NCBI GenBank assembly: GCA_018873225.1
Contig: JAEILZ010000001.1
Location: 7,998,001 to 8,062,000, forward strand
Source: [Phialemoniopsis] sp. UDSM-2020
Lineage: Eukaryota > Ascomycota > Sordariomycetes > Thyridiales > Thyridiaceae
Direction: 5' to 3'
Length of the DNA stretch: 64,000 bases
The translations under genes were made by a program, and so were the position numbers. Each line of letters opens with the position of its first letter. The first letter of the stretch is position 1. Below are positions 42,939-54,450 of the stretch, piece by piece. The notes under the pieces were generated by a model, which searched no databases, was not told the origin of the DNA, and saw nothing but the letters and a program-made list of their open reading frames with translations.

Positions 42939-44720
42939 ATGAACGACCCCCGAGCTACTGCCGCCCCGCGCCGGCGTGAGCGCATAGAGATCAACATCCC
43001 CCTGCGCAAACGCTACGTCCCGGGCACCGGGCCCAAGTCGAGACCGATCTCCCTCCTGCCCCCGCGAGACTCGGACGCCTTCATCGTCGACAAGGTCATA
43101 GACCCGGCCACCTCGCTGCCCGGCAAGCTCGGCCAGAAGAAGATATGCTACATCATCGGCTGGCCCGACCTGCCCGCCGCGCGCGTGCTCATTCCCTGCT
43201 GCCGCGCGCTCGAGTACGTCAGCCCGGGGACCATGGAGGACTGGGAGTACCGCGACTCGCTGCGCCGCGAGGAGGAGCAGTGGGCCAGCGCCGTCGACGA
43301 GGCCAAGGCCCTGTCGCTGCAGGAGGTCGCGCGTAAGCCGCGAGGCCGCCCACCGCGGGGCTCGTACGCCGAGAGGCCGGCGAGCCCGCCGCCGGTGCTG
43401 GACAGGAAGACCGAGGAGCGCATCGCGCGCAAGAAGGCGTCTGGCGCGCCGTCGCTGTCGACGCCGTCAAAGAGACGTCTGGCGGACTTTCTGGAGGTGG
43501 TGCCGGCTGCCGGGGCGGAGGATGTCACGGACGAAGACGACGACGAGCAGGTTATCATGATGCAGCTGCAGGGCGAGTTCTCGGACGGTGCACTGGACGC
43601 TATGGCCGGCTTTGGTCTATCCAGTGAGCAGTCGGAAGAGGACATGGACGTCGATCTGGTGCCGGGTGGAGGGGAGCCGTTGAAACGGGAGAGTCATGTC
43701 CCGATCCCTAGTTATGGCGGCGGATTTACGCCCATGCAGCAAGTCAAGATGGAGAATCCGAGCGTGGCTGCCTCTGCGCCGCCGGCATTCCCCTTGAAAC
43801 GATCAGAGACGAGGATATCGCCCCCGCGCTTCGGTATAAAATCACAGAGCAAGCCTGCTAAGGCTAATCTGGGAGCGAACGGCCACGCACTGTTTGCCTC
43901 GAAACCGCCACAAAAATCAAAACCTACACCGCAGAGAAACAAGCCGGGTCCAAAATCACAGAATGGAACCTCTACTATAGACCGACCGGTAAAAGCGCCC
44001 CACGCCGCCAACGGCATCATTGGCCCATCATCATTTTACTCCGGCAAAGACCAACCTAAACAACCAGCCCACAAGAAGCCCAAACCCTCGCCCGCCCCTC
44101 TAGATCCCATGCTCGGCCTCCAGACGAAGCAGGACCACGCGGCGCCCCTCGTCCAGACTAACATCCAGGAAGAGCAGGCCTACGAGGTTAAGCGCCTCGA
44201 GGGCGACCAGTGGTTCGACCTGGGCGACGGCGGCCCCATGGTGCGCTACTACAAGGTGCGCTGGGAGGGCGACTGGCCGCCGGACCAGAACCCGACCTGG
44301 GAGCCCGAGGAGAACATCTCGCGCAGCCTCGTGCGCAAGTACCTCAAGCATAAGGAGAAGAAGAGCGGTGGCAGCCAGCCGTCGACGCCGCGCAAGAAGC
44401 AGCAGCAGCAGGCCGACCAGAAGAACAAAAAGGCGAGCGCGCAGAGGACGTTATCTCCGTGGATGGGCCGCAAATTCTCGAGCGTGCAGGAGGCGTTTGA
44501 GGGCGAGGACGAGGGCGCGAGTACCGCCGGCGGTGGTCAAAGTAATGGTGCCAACGCCGTGCCGAGCAAGGGTGAGGAAGAGGAGCAGGACGAGGCAGAG
44601 GAGGACGAACTCATGGTCACGGAAGATAAGCCGTCGCATTCGGTATCGTCACCTCCGCCACCCCGGGCCAGCTTGGGTGTCAACCTAGCGAGGCAGTTTG
44701 CTCTGTTTGGCAAAAAGTAG
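42939..44720 (+). CDS. Chromodomain protein
   Basis: A single exon, 593 aa. A C-terminal chromodomain at about residues 413-475 has 'YEVKRLEGDQWFDLGDGG', 'VRYYKVRWEGDWPPDQNPTW' and 'EPEENISRSLVRKYLK', with the aromatic residues that form the methyl-lysine cage (Tyr, Trp, Trp). An N-terminal segment (about 48-110, 'DSDAFIVDKVIDPATS' ... 'ICYIIGWPDLPAARVLIPC') looks like a second chromo-like fold. The middle is disordered and rich in Pro, Lys and Ser. Likely a nuclear reader of methylated histones; the exact complex is unknown. The high GC3 and single-exon structure fit a real gene. Long frames on the opposite strand are shadows. Confidence 0.85.
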   Translation: MNDPRATAAPRRRERIEINIPLRKRYVPGTGPKSRPISLLPPRDSDAFIVDKVIDPATSLPGKLGQKKICYIIGWPDLPAARVLIPCCRALEYVSPGTMEDWEYRDSLRREEEQWASAVDEAKALSLQEVARKPRGRPPRGSYAERPASPPPVLDRKTEERIARKKASGAPSLSTPSKRRLADFLEVVPAAGAEDVTDEDDDEQVIMMQLQGEFSDGALDAMAGFGLSSEQSEEDMDVDLVPGGGEPLKRESHVPIPSYGGGFTPMQQVKMENPSVAASAPPAFPLKRSETRISPPRFGIKSQSKPAKANLGANGHALFASKPPQKSKPTPQRNKPGPKSQNGTSTIDRPVKAPHAANGIIGPSSFYSGKDQPKQPAHKKPKPSPAPLDPMLGLQTKQDHAAPLVQTNIQEEQAYEVKRLEGDQWFDLGDGGPMVRYYKVRWEGDWPPDQNPTWEPEENISRSLVRKYLKHKEKKSGGSQPSTPRKKQQQQADQKNKKASAQRTLSPWMGRKFSSVQEAFEGEDEGASTAGGGQSNGANAVPSKGEEEEQDEAEEDELMVTEDKPSHSVSSPPPPRASLGVNLARQFALFGKK

Positions 44721-45414
44721 ATACCCGGAGAGACAGGCGGCAGTCCTTCTTAGTGCCACATTTCAGGCTTTTTGGGCTTTGGGCGATGCAGTTATTTTGC
44801 CTAGAGAGCCTGGGATATAGGGGATACACAAAAGAAAGCAAAAGCAGAGATAGCAGGGACCTCGGGGGACGGGGAACTCGGAGTGTGTTATGAGGCTACG
44901 TCGATACCCTAACGCTTAACGAATGAACATCATCAACACATTGTCACTTTGTTCCTGAGTGAAGCTGTCATGCACGCAATCAAGGTTCATATGTTTGTAA
45001 AGGTCGATTAAGTGATGATACCCGCGCCTGCTAACTAAGGCACAGCCCATCAATAGTCGCGGTTCGCGCATCGCGAAGAAGAGAGACCCGTGATGATATT
45101 CCTACAATGAAAAAAGAAAGTTCCGTGTCCGTAATGTTTCCCATAATAGAACAGCCCGAGAAACGCCTCGATATCTCTTCAAAAAAAGGCAGAAGAGAAA
45201 AGTAGAAAGACAGCCCAATAACGACTCTCATGCTGACTCCAGTCAGTCCCGGAGATATGCCCATGGACCAAGAGGTCCTCCCGTGAGACCCGAAGCAGTT
45301 CCCAATGATAATTATAATACAGACGTTGAAAGCAACCGATGGAGAACGGGTAGCCGCGACTCATCGTCGACGTAGCGAAGCCCCCAGGCGATGTGCGCAA
45401 CGAGCATGCCTTGC
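44721..45414. other. Convergent spacer (0.7 kb)
   Basis: 3' flanks of the chromodomain gene and the RRM-like gene. Nothing recognised. Confidence 0.5.
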
Positions 45415-46930
45415 TCACATCATAAGGGTCTTGAACGGGTGGCTGAAATTAACAGGAGCATGCTCGAGCTCCGAGGTGGCCCCCTCGCAGTGGTCCTTGG
45501 CAAAGTCTGTGCTCTTGTTGATGTCCACGTACGTGGTGTACGTGGCGATGACTTTGCGGACGTGCAGTGCGAGCGCCACATCCACAAAGCACAAGAAGAA
45601 GGCTCCCTCGCCGTTGAAGAAGGCATCCTCCAGGATCGAAGGGTGTAGGAGGCCCTGCTTCGTGTTAAGGTAAACACCCTCCATCAGTTTCATGGCGGTG
45701 CCCATCTCACAGTCTCCGATCTTGAGGCACCTAGTGGCGCCGTTGGCCATGGCCTTGGTGATATAGGCCTTGTCCGGGTAAGTAGGCTCGCCTGCGAGGG
45801 CGACCTTCCACGGATAGGCCGATGGATCGGTGGCCAGATTCTGCGCGGCGTCGACAAAGGCAACTGCGCCATCCTCGCTAGCAAATTTGATGATGGCGGT
45901 CAAACCGGTGCCCAGAGCGCAAGTGTCGGCCATGGTAGCCTTCACGATTGCGCCGCCACGGACGCGGGGGAGGATATCTCGGATACGGGTGCCAACAGGG
46001 ATGCCAGAGATGATGACGGTGCGGCAAAAGTCTGCGGGAGCCTTGAGGGCAATCTCGTCATCGTTGATAACGGAGCGATCGGGCTGGTACTGAATGCCGT
46101 ACTTGAACATACCAATCAGCTCATCAGGCTGCGGGTAGCTGTATCTGACGCTATAGTGAGCGGCCATCGCATTGTATCGATGCTGCTCGTCGTTGTAGAG
46201 GTGAGTCGAAGTAGCAGGGTACTTCTTCTCATCAACCCAGTCGGGACGCTTGGGGCGAGTGACGGGCTCCTCGCGAAACATGGATCCGTCGGCAGTCCAT
46301 GTGGCCGTGCAGCCAGCGTCTTCATCATAATAGACCTCACCGAGCAGGCGACCGCAAGGATTCGACACGGTTTGCTCGACCGAGGTCAGGAGATCCACAC
46401 CCAGCTCCAGCTCGAGCGAGTTGCACGGGCTTGGTGAAGGCGGAGTCAGAATGACCTTGGCCTGAGGTGTGCTCGACGTAGAGGAGTCATTCGGCTCTTT
46501 GGGGGTTGTCACTTCGAAACCTGGAAGAAGATCACCAGTTGCTTCGGGGACAGCAAAGACATCGTCATTGCCAGCAGGATTTGGGGTACCGACGAGACTG
46601 GGAAGCACGTTGTCATCCTCGTCATAGTCGTCATCATTGTTGGCCTTGCGACGAAGCCTAGCGATGACCCCCAGGAGACGGTCATTCTCCTCCTGCAATT
46701 CCATCTGCTTTTGAAGCAGCCGAATGATCGTCTCATTGAGATGCAATTGATTGTCCTGAGAGTTGAAGAGCCACTCGGCGACATGGCGTTGAAGTTGAAC
46801 CAGGTCGGCCTCAGGATTGCCAAGGCTGTTGAACAGCTGGGCGGTGTTCCGCTGAATAAATCATGATCAGTTATATGTTTGCGATGCTTGGAGTGAATGG
46901 GATATATATAATACATACCTGGGAAGGCAT
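45415..46930 (-). CDS. Unrecognised protein with coiled coil and RRM-like fold
   Basis: Two exons. The first encodes only MPSQ (46930-46919); after a 67-nt intron (GTATGT donor, ATTCAG acceptor), exon 2 runs 46851-45415, for 482 aa. A helical N-terminus ('LFNSLGNPEADLVQLQRHVA', 'RLLQKQMELQEENDRLLG') suggests a coiled coil. It is followed by a Ser/Thr/Pro-rich linker. About residues 277-345 contain 'CRTVIISGIPVGTRIRDIL' ... 'GLTAIIKFASEDGAVAFVDA', laid out like an RRM (beta-alpha-beta, RNP2-like and RNP1-like strands), but without the aromatic RNP residues. I do not recognise a named family. Possibly RNA-binding (inference). Strong codon bias suggests a highly expressed gene. Confidence 0.75.
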
Positions 46931-47960
46931 GATGACAATCTCGAGCCCAGACTGGATGGTGAAACTTGAATGCTTAAAGGTGAGGACGGAATGGCGAAGC
47001 AGATCAAGTTTGCAGGAAAGCCCAAGCAGGAGATGACTTGAAAGCTTGACAAGCAATGTTTCAGGGGAATTCAGAATGCAATTTTGAAGAAGAGAAGCCA
47101 CAAGCAGGTGAACGGGGAAATCTAGATGATGGAAAGGGATAGATCTCAAAGACCTGTGATGGAAGAAGATCCTTCGGCCTTGCTGTGAGAAGTTGCAAAA
47201 AAGAGGAACCCGAGAAAATGAGGAAAGACGGATGAAGAAGCTCTGGGTCGAGACTAGGAGAAGAAAGATGACAGATCACAGAAGCCTGTGAGTGTTGTCA
47301 CGAGGAAAGGGGAGGCAGGTGAGCAGATTCGAGGAGGTGTTGGGAGAATGGTGAATTGTGATTGGTGAGGCTGTCGTTTTTGTGTCAGTGACGCTTGCTT
47401 CTGAAGGGGAAGGCAGTGGCAGCCTGACCAGGCAGGAAGAATGAGTCAATTTCGTCTGATCTCTGCGCGACTTTTCGCGTTCTATGTTGATTATTACCTC
47501 TGTGTGAAAGTGAGGCGGAGATTGGTGTGGCGAGGCTAGGGCTTAGTGAATGTCCTTTGATCAATCATCAAGAGGCTTCGGTTTGTTTATCGAGGGGGAA
47601 TCAAGAAAGTGAAGAAGGCAAGCTGACCCCAGACCAAAGTCGTTGATCACCCCTTTGTGATCTCACACCAGAAGTGATCATGTGCTTCGTATTTGACATC
47701 GATGATAGCGAGCAAGGCTAGAGAGTGGAACTCGAAATCTGCTTCCCATAACACATCTATACTTGGCAAGGTCAATATTTCGGGGCGGTTGCTTACTCAA
47801 GCGTTGATTGGACCAGACAAATTATCTCGAAAATGCTGGAGACTGGTAAATGCCATGCCTCGAGGTATCAAGGGCTCTAAGGATCCCCAAAGGCTTACTG
47901 ACACCGGCCTGGAGAATATCACATATAAAACCCAAGTTGACCCTATTCGTTATACAGTAG
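46931..47960. other. Leader/promoter region of the RRM-like gene
   Basis: Purine-rich on the plus strand near 46931-47350, i.e. a pyrimidine-rich leader on the minus strand. Upstream is plain spacer up to the end of the amidohydrolase gene. No other gene seen. Confidence 0.45.
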
Positions 47961-49415
47961 CTAGTACATATGATCACCAGATGCGGCGTTTTCCATGTCT
48001 TTCTTCCACCGCTCCTTGACCTCAGCCAGCAATCCCTCCTGTGTCAAGACATCGATCGCCGTCCCAGCCAGCGCCTTACCGACCCGCAGACTCCTCTCGA
48101 ACGCGTCCTTCGTGCCCGCCGCATCAGCAAAATCGGGGCTATGGGGGCCATTTCCTTGCGGACCGGGCAAGATCGCAAAGCCAGGACTCAGACTCGGCAT
48201 CGCGTAGCTGATGTCGCCCTGGTCCGTGCTAGCCGACGTCCGGCCCCGGATCTCATCGACGTCCTGGTCCTCGGGGATGCGGCTCGGCGGATCGAGCGCG
48301 TTGAAGTAGCGCGTGTACGACCTCCCTAGCACCCGATTCGGAACGTGGTCCTTGTAGGCCTGCTCCTCCTCGACCTCGAGCGTCGCGCCCGTCGCCAGCG
48401 CGCCGGCCTCGAAGCACCGGTCGACCTTCTTGCGCAGGACGTCGAGGCGCGACTGCAGGTTGGCGCGCACGACGAAGACGCCGGCGGCGCGCGCGTGGAT
48501 GATGTTGGGCGCGAGCCCGCCGTCGGTGAAGTGGCCCTGGATGATGTCGCCGGGCATGGTCTGCTGGCGCAGGACGGAGAAGCCGTTGTAGGCCGTGACG
48601 AGGGCGTCGAGGGCGTTGATGCCGAGCCACGGGTTCGCCGCGGCGTGGGTCTCGCGGCCGTGGTAGACGGCCGAGAAGCGCGTGTAGGCGGTCGTGCGGT
48701 TCAGCGCGCAGTCCGTCACGATGCCCGGGTGCGAGATGAGGTTGAGGTCCACATTGTGCTCGCGGTAGGCTCCGGCGCGGAGGAGCCGGATCTTGCCACC
48801 GCCGCCTGTGGTCGATTTGTCAGTCAACAACAAGCAAAGAGGTGATTGGAATAGAATCAGCACGTACCCTCCTCGGCCGGCGTGCCGAAGATGACGACCT
48901 TGCCCTTGAGATTGAAGCGGCGCATCATCTCGGCCGTCGCAAGAGCTCCAGCGACCGAAGCGGACGCGATAAGATTGTGGCCGCATGCATGGCCGATGCC
49001 GGGGAGCGCATCTAATCGGCGTTTTGTGTTAGTGACGCCCGATTCAGAACCAAGAGCGCATTAAATTGACAGCAAGAAACTCACCCATCTCGGCGTTGTA
49101 TGAGATGACCGGTCCTTTCTTGCCGGTGTCAAAAACAGCATACCAGGCCGTCTCCATTCCGTACGCCGACCTCGTCACCTTCCAGCCCCTGCGCTTTTCC
49201 ATGAACGATGTGAGCGCCTCATGAGCAATGTACTCTTTGTAGTTCAGCTCTGGGTTGTCGTGAATCCTCTTGTTGACCGGCCACAGGTCGTCGCCGATGC
49301 TGTCGACATAGTTGCTGATGTCGGGCAAGTAGTCCGGCACCGGGTTCTCCCCCGACAGGCGCCCCGCCTCTTCGTGCGAGATGAGCACGAAGCCGTCCTG
49401 CTCGACATCCATCAT
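47961..49415 (-). CDS. M20-family amidohydrolase/dipeptidase (PM20D2/AbgB-like)
   Basis: Three exons (49415-49085, 49011-48868 and 48805-47961); 439 aa. Metal-binding segments typical of M20D enzymes are present: 'DALPGIGHACGHNLI' (His118, Cys120, His122), 'PAEEGGGGKI' (Glu157/158) and 'ISHPG'. A dimerisation domain lies between ('YHGRETHAAANPWLGINALD' is the family's substrate-side motif) and a late 'GPHSPDFADAAGT'. The family hydrolyses N-acyl or dipeptide amide bonds (for example aminobenzoyl-glutamate or beta-alanyl-lysine). The substrate is not readable here. No signal peptide. Divergent from an ACS permease, which may import its substrate (inference). Both ATGs at the start are adjacent (49415/49412). 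Confidence 0.88.
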
Positions 49416-50204
49416 CGTCTTCTTCTTCTTCCTCGAGGTCGCCGGCGACAAATGCAACACCAATCTTTGCCCACGGGATTATACTTGAACAGTGGTGGTC
49501 ATGGAAGTGCGCTGTAGGCTTTCACGTCATCACGCGATAATTGGACAAACGATTCATTTCCTTATCTTGTAGCGGAAATAATGCGATGGCTGAGGGTGGA
49601 GATGGGCAGTTATCCGACTCCGCACTCGGCCACTCGGCCGACAATTATCGTGCTGGCGTACTGGCCCTTTGCCTGACTGGGTTTAACGTCGCTGGAATGG
49701 GCAATTGAGGGTCGCGACTAAGTTGAGCGACAGCCCGAATCTCTGTGCAGCCATTACTCAGTAGCGCGACAGCGCTCCTCCGCCCGGTCTAGGTTTGCCC
49801 TTTTGCCGATCTTGGCCCAGCACTTCTTCTCCTCTCGCAGGCCTGGATCCGACGGAGGAGCTATTAGTCCTGCTAGTCTTATCTTGCCCTCGAGGATGAA
49901 GCCCCGGGACGCTGGAGAGGGACTGGGCTAGAGCACGCGACCCCCCGCCCATTTGTCGTACTCCATGATGCGCGACAAGCTATTCTACAAGCAGTGCAGC
50001 CAGTCCATCTCGGCCCACATATGTCCTGATAAGAGTCCGATGTTCAGGGTCCCGAGTCTGGGCACAAAAAGTTGCGCTCCCGCTGTGCCCCGACGCCCGC
50101 GGCATCTCGTCTTTCTTCTTGTGTGATCTGATCCTCCCAGCATTTACCCTCCCTTCAACAGCGGAAGAAGCCCTCAAGGCCAGCCCCAGGCAGTCCAATT
50201 CAAG
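49416..50204. promoter_or_regulatory. Divergent promoter amidohydrolase / ACS permease
   Basis: 789 bp between divergent start codons, compatible with shared regulation. GATA-like TTATCT/CTTATC sequences occur near 49561-49567 and 49880, as in nitrogen-controlled fungal promoters, but such short motifs are common by chance. No gene seen. Confidence 0.4.
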
Positions 50205-51974
50205 ATGGCGCAAGACTCAAGTGCTGCGCAAGTCGATCAAGAGAAGCGGGTGGGCGGTGGGGATGGCAGCGGCATTGCGCCCGCCACGGCGGCCCACGAC
50301 CAGCACAACCACCACGAATTCTCCAAGCTCGACGTCAAGGACGAGACGGGCGACCTGGCCGCGGCCGCGCTCATGAACGGCGAGGTCGACAAGATCGCCT
50401 CCAAGAAGCTCCTGCGCAAGATCGACCTCTACATCCTGCCCTTCCTCTGCGCCACCTACGCGCTGCAGTTCATGGACAAGACGACGCTCGGCTACTCGTC
50501 GGTCTACGGCATCATCCCCGACAACAAACTCCAGGGCCAGGACTACTCCTGGGCGAGCTCGATCTTCTACTTCGGATACTTGGCATTCGAGGTTGGTTCT
50601 TCCCTTTAATCAGGCATCTGTGTATTAAAGAGCGCTGCTAACAAAAAGATCAAAAGTACCCCGGCGTGGCCATCCTGCAGCGCTTCCCCGTCGCAAAGTT
50701 CCTCGGCGTCAACATCATCCTCTGGGGCGCCATCCTCATGTGCACCGCTGCCTGCCACTCCTTTGCCGGCCTCGCCACCGTGCGCTTCCTCCTCGGCGTC
50801 ACCGAGGCCACCATCTCCCCGGGCTTCGTCGCCGTGACGGGCATGTGGTGGACGCGCCAGGAGCAGGCCGCCCGCTCGGCCATCTGGATCTCTTTCCTCG
50901 GCGTCGGCAGCTTCGTCGGCACCCTGCTCGCTTTCGGCATCGGCCACATCACGGGCAGCCTCTCGCCCTGGAAGTACATCTACCTCATCCTCGGCGCCAT
51001 CACCGTCATCTGGGGTGTCGTTTTCTTTCTCTTCGTGCCCGACGGCCCGGCCCAGGTCAAGTGGCTGAACGAGGAGGAGAAGGTCGTCGCGATCCAGCGC
51101 CTGATCGAGAACAAGACGGGCACCAAGAGCCGGCACTTTGTCAAGGAGCAGGTCTACGAGGCCGTCGTCGATCCCAAGATTGTCATCCTGGGCCTGATTT
51201 CCTTCGTCAACGCTCTCGCGTCCGGTGGTCTTTCCTTTGGCTCCCTTCTTGTCAATGGCCTCGGCTTCAACCCCATCCAGACCACGCTCATGCAGCTGCC
51301 GCTCTCTGCGATCCAGCTGGTTGCGCAGCTCACCGCCGGCTTCCTCGCCAGCAAGATCAAGAAGTCTCGTCTCCACATCGGCTCGCTCTGCATGATCCCT
51401 CCCGTAAGAACTGCAGATCCCCAATACAGTAACCCAAAGCTAACCCTGAACACCAGATCATCGGCACCTGCCTCATCAACCAGCTTCACGCCGACAACAA
51501 GTGGGGCCGCCTCGTCGGCCTCTGGCTGCTGGGCAGCTACCCCGTCGGCTTCATGGTCATCCTCGGCCTGCTCAGCACCAACATCGCCGGCAGCACCAAG
51601 CGCTCCGTCGCCTCGGGCTGGGTCTTTGTGTGCTACTGCGTCGGGCAGATCGCGGGCCCGCAGTTCTTCAAGTCGACGCAGGCGCCCTCGTACCACGGCG
51701 GCATCGTCGCCATGCTCTGCGGCTTCGTCCTCAACCTCGTCCTGAACCAGGTCCTGCGCCTGTTCTACGTGCTCGAGAATCGCCGGCGCGACAGGGAGCT
51801 CGTCGGCAAGAGCGAGGAGGAGCTGGCCGACATGAAGAGGGAGAGCGAGCTTCAGGGCTTCGAGGACGTGACGGATAAGAACAACGTAAGTCTTATCTTT
51901 CGGTGCCGGGAACCGCATGTGCTATCAGTTGCTGACATAATTGTGAATAGGCTATGTTCCGCTACGTCTTGTAG
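50205..51974 (+). CDS. MFS permease, ACS family (allantoate permease DAL5 type)
   Basis: Four exons (50205-50591, 50657-51403, 51457-51885 and 51951-51974); 528 aa. 'KKLLRKIDLYILPFLCATYA' leads into helix 1, then 'MDKTTLGYSSVYGI' and the splice 'AFE/YPGVAILQRFPVAKF'. 'RFLLGVTEATISPGFVAVTG' is the conserved helix 4-5 segment of the ACS (anion:cation symporter) family, and 'GVGSFVGTLLAFGIG' follows. Twelve helices are predicted by eye. Carries small carboxylates, ureides or peptides by proton symport at the plasma membrane. The last exon encodes only AMFRYVL. The amidohydrolase is divergent, and the oxygenase converges 174 bp downstream. Confidence 0.9.
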
Positions 51975-52148
51975 TCGCGTCAGACAGTGGATTTCTCTTC
52001 GACGAGCAAGTTTTGGAAAAGCTGTGTACAAATCACTTTTGGGCTGGATTATTGGCGTTGTTATGAAGATGGGGGGTTGAATCATGAACATGAAGAGTTA
52101 TGACATTCATTCAATTCGTTTCAATGATATACTTTTACACTTGCACGT

Positions 52149-53448
52149 TTAAGCGGCCTGGTCCTCAATCTCCAGATTGCCCACCTTGAACTTGGCGCCC
52201 CTCTTGTCCGCGTAGTCGTCGTGGTTGTGGTAGTTCTTGACCCTCTCCCGCACGTACTGCAGCCCCGTCACGGGGGCGCCCTTGGTGTCCTCCTCCGTGA
52301 CCAGGCCCAGGCGCTTCAGCAGCGGCGAGTCGGCCGGCTTGATGTCGACGCCGTCGCCCGGGCGCACAAAGTAGAACAGGCCCTGGCGGTAGATGTGCGC
52401 CTGGTCCTCGGGCGGCCTCACGACGCGGTGCGTCGTCGACTTGAGGTAGCCGGCCGACCAGAACTGCAGCGTGTCGCCGACGTTGCAGACGATGCCGTCG
52501 TCGACGGGCGGCACGTACCGCCACTCGTCGGCCGAGGTCTTGATCTGCAGGCCCGCGACGTCCTGGCTCCACAGCAGCGTGAGGGAGCCGAAATCGGTGT
52601 GGGCGCGGCTCCAGTTGCGCTCGACCTTGAGGTCGTCAGCGAGTGGGCGCGGGTGGTAGGTCATGTAGCGCAGGTGGTCCTCGCTGGGGGAGTCGTAGGC
52701 GTGGCGCGAGGAGAAGTAGTCCTCTGGGAGCTCGAGGATGATGGCGAAGAGGGTGAAGACCTTGGCGGCGAGCTCGGAGGAGCGCTGTACATGGTCAGGA
52801 TCATTAGCTTAAGTGGTTGTACAAATGGGGGGTTTCTGTGGTTAGCTTACCCTTGAGAAGTCCTCGATTTCTTTTCTGTAGGATTCGAAGAAGGGGTGGA
52901 AGGGCTGGTCGGCGTATTGAGGGATGAATTTGGGGATGTTGACTGATTCGACGTTGCTCAGGACATTAGTGCCCATCATTTTCTTGTCGTTGTTCTGTGG
53001 CAAACCTCATCAGCGCGCGGAATCGACTTGAGATTCATAGCAGGATGTGACATACTGGCCTGTATCCAAAATAGTTGCCCACCGAAAAGTCACAGCGGTT
53101 GTCCTCCCGGTTCTTGTCATCAAGAGGGAGGCTGAAGAACCCCTGTCCAATGTCATATTGCCGCTCAACCTCCTCACGGGAGAAGCCGGTGTTGATCAGG
53201 CTGAAGAAACCAGTCTCGTGAACCTATTCACTCGAAATCAGCTTTGCTTTCATGTATCAAGTGAAAGCGAATGTCATGGGACGTACAGCTTGTCGTAAAT
53301 CTTCGGCCAGCTCCTGCTTACCCCCGGGCAAGTCATACTTGCTCATGTCGATGACGGCAATATCCGCCCACGGGAGCTTCTCGGTCGTCTTTGCGGGCCG
53401 CTCCCACCGGTTCAACGGCGCGGCTTGCGTAGTAGTCGCCGAAGGCAT
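52149..53448 (-). CDS. 2-oxoglutarate/Fe(II)-dependent dioxygenase (IPNS-like)
   Basis: Four exons (53448-53287, 53223-53056, 52994-52851 and 52784-52149); 369 aa. An N-terminal DIOX_N-type domain ('PWADIAVIDMSKYDL' and 'VHETGFFSLINTGFS') is followed by the jelly-roll core with iron ligands His220 and Asp222 in 'SRAHTDFGSLTLL' and His277 in 'KSTTHRVVRPP'. The usual co-substrate R-x-S motif appears as R291-Q-G ('YRQGLFYFV'). Family members hydroxylate or desaturate small molecules, or act in thymine and antibiotic pathways. The substrate is unknown. Cytosolic. Lies between two ACS permeases, suggesting a role in using an imported compound (inference). Confidence 0.88.
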
Positions 53449-54450
53449 TGCGTGCTTCGGTTACAGAGTGTTGGGCGGTGTAAGTAGATAAGGCAGGGTC
53501 TTCAACGACCGGGGGCTAGGATGGTTGCAGGAGACATTCACCTGGTTTGCTCACTTCAGGAAAACAATACATCTTGAACCCCGCGTTTATATGTCATGTA
53601 CCTGTAATCCGCCATCGGTTGTCGGACCACAGGTGTCGCTAGAAGTGACACATGGTTTTCGTGGTTGGGTCCCGCACCGCGTGAGCACGTCATCGAGCTT
53701 GGGGGAGATCAACTCCGCACTGAGATATAAACGCCATTCCCAAGCGCATGACGAGATCGCACCAGCTCCAACTCTCAAGCAAAACACGCAACATTATTCG
53801 CTCCCAGGGCCGTCTTCCCCTGTCAAATACATGACTTCCTATTCCTTCGATTGACTAGCACCGGGTTGTTGGGTGCCTCTTATACCTGACTATATCCTAG
53901 CTAGGAAAAGTCTACGGGTTGGCAAGGTATGTAGTGGTGTCGAAGTTCCATTAAACTCAGATCATCCTGTCTACGGTGGTAAATGTTTAATGCGCAGAGA
54001 CTCGCTAACAGAACTACTTTTGTCTCGGCTATGCTCGAGGACCAGGGTCGATCTTTCGCGCTGTTGGAGTGTTGGAAGCCGGAAAACCCGCCAGGACATT
54101 AGATCGAATGGCTGTACTTAAGATAGAGCCGGGATATCGATTGTCTGTACGAGATTCCCATCGAGAAGCTCTACCTAGTCAATGCGGCGTAGCTGTCATG
54201 GCCCAGCCTTAGGGGTGATGGCGTGCTTTCGACCCCAGTTTGAGCAAGACGGGGCATTCGGATATAGAAAGCTGTAGGGAAATAGTTAACCATTTATGGC
54301 AAGGGCAAAATAAATCTCTTGAATATACCATCCATTAAAACCGCGAGGACATCTGGAAGGATACAGAGTCTGGCAGCATTTGTTGGCATCTACCTTCTCT
54401 GTTTTGGGCCTTCTGTTGGACGCATCACATCCCCCATTGCGTTATTCACC
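53449..54450. promoter_or_regulatory. Divergent promoter oxygenase / second ACS permease
   Basis: 1 kb between divergent starts. Short open frames only; none recognisable. CTATATCC and similar A/T-rich spots occur, but no clear TATA. Confidence 0.4.

Noticed and set aside
50606..51918. Minus-strand frames of 254 and 272 codons and a plus-strand frame of 230 codons over the ACS permease
   Set aside because: Asp/Glu-rich or Arg/His-rich shadows. The permease frame has membrane helices and ACS motifs.
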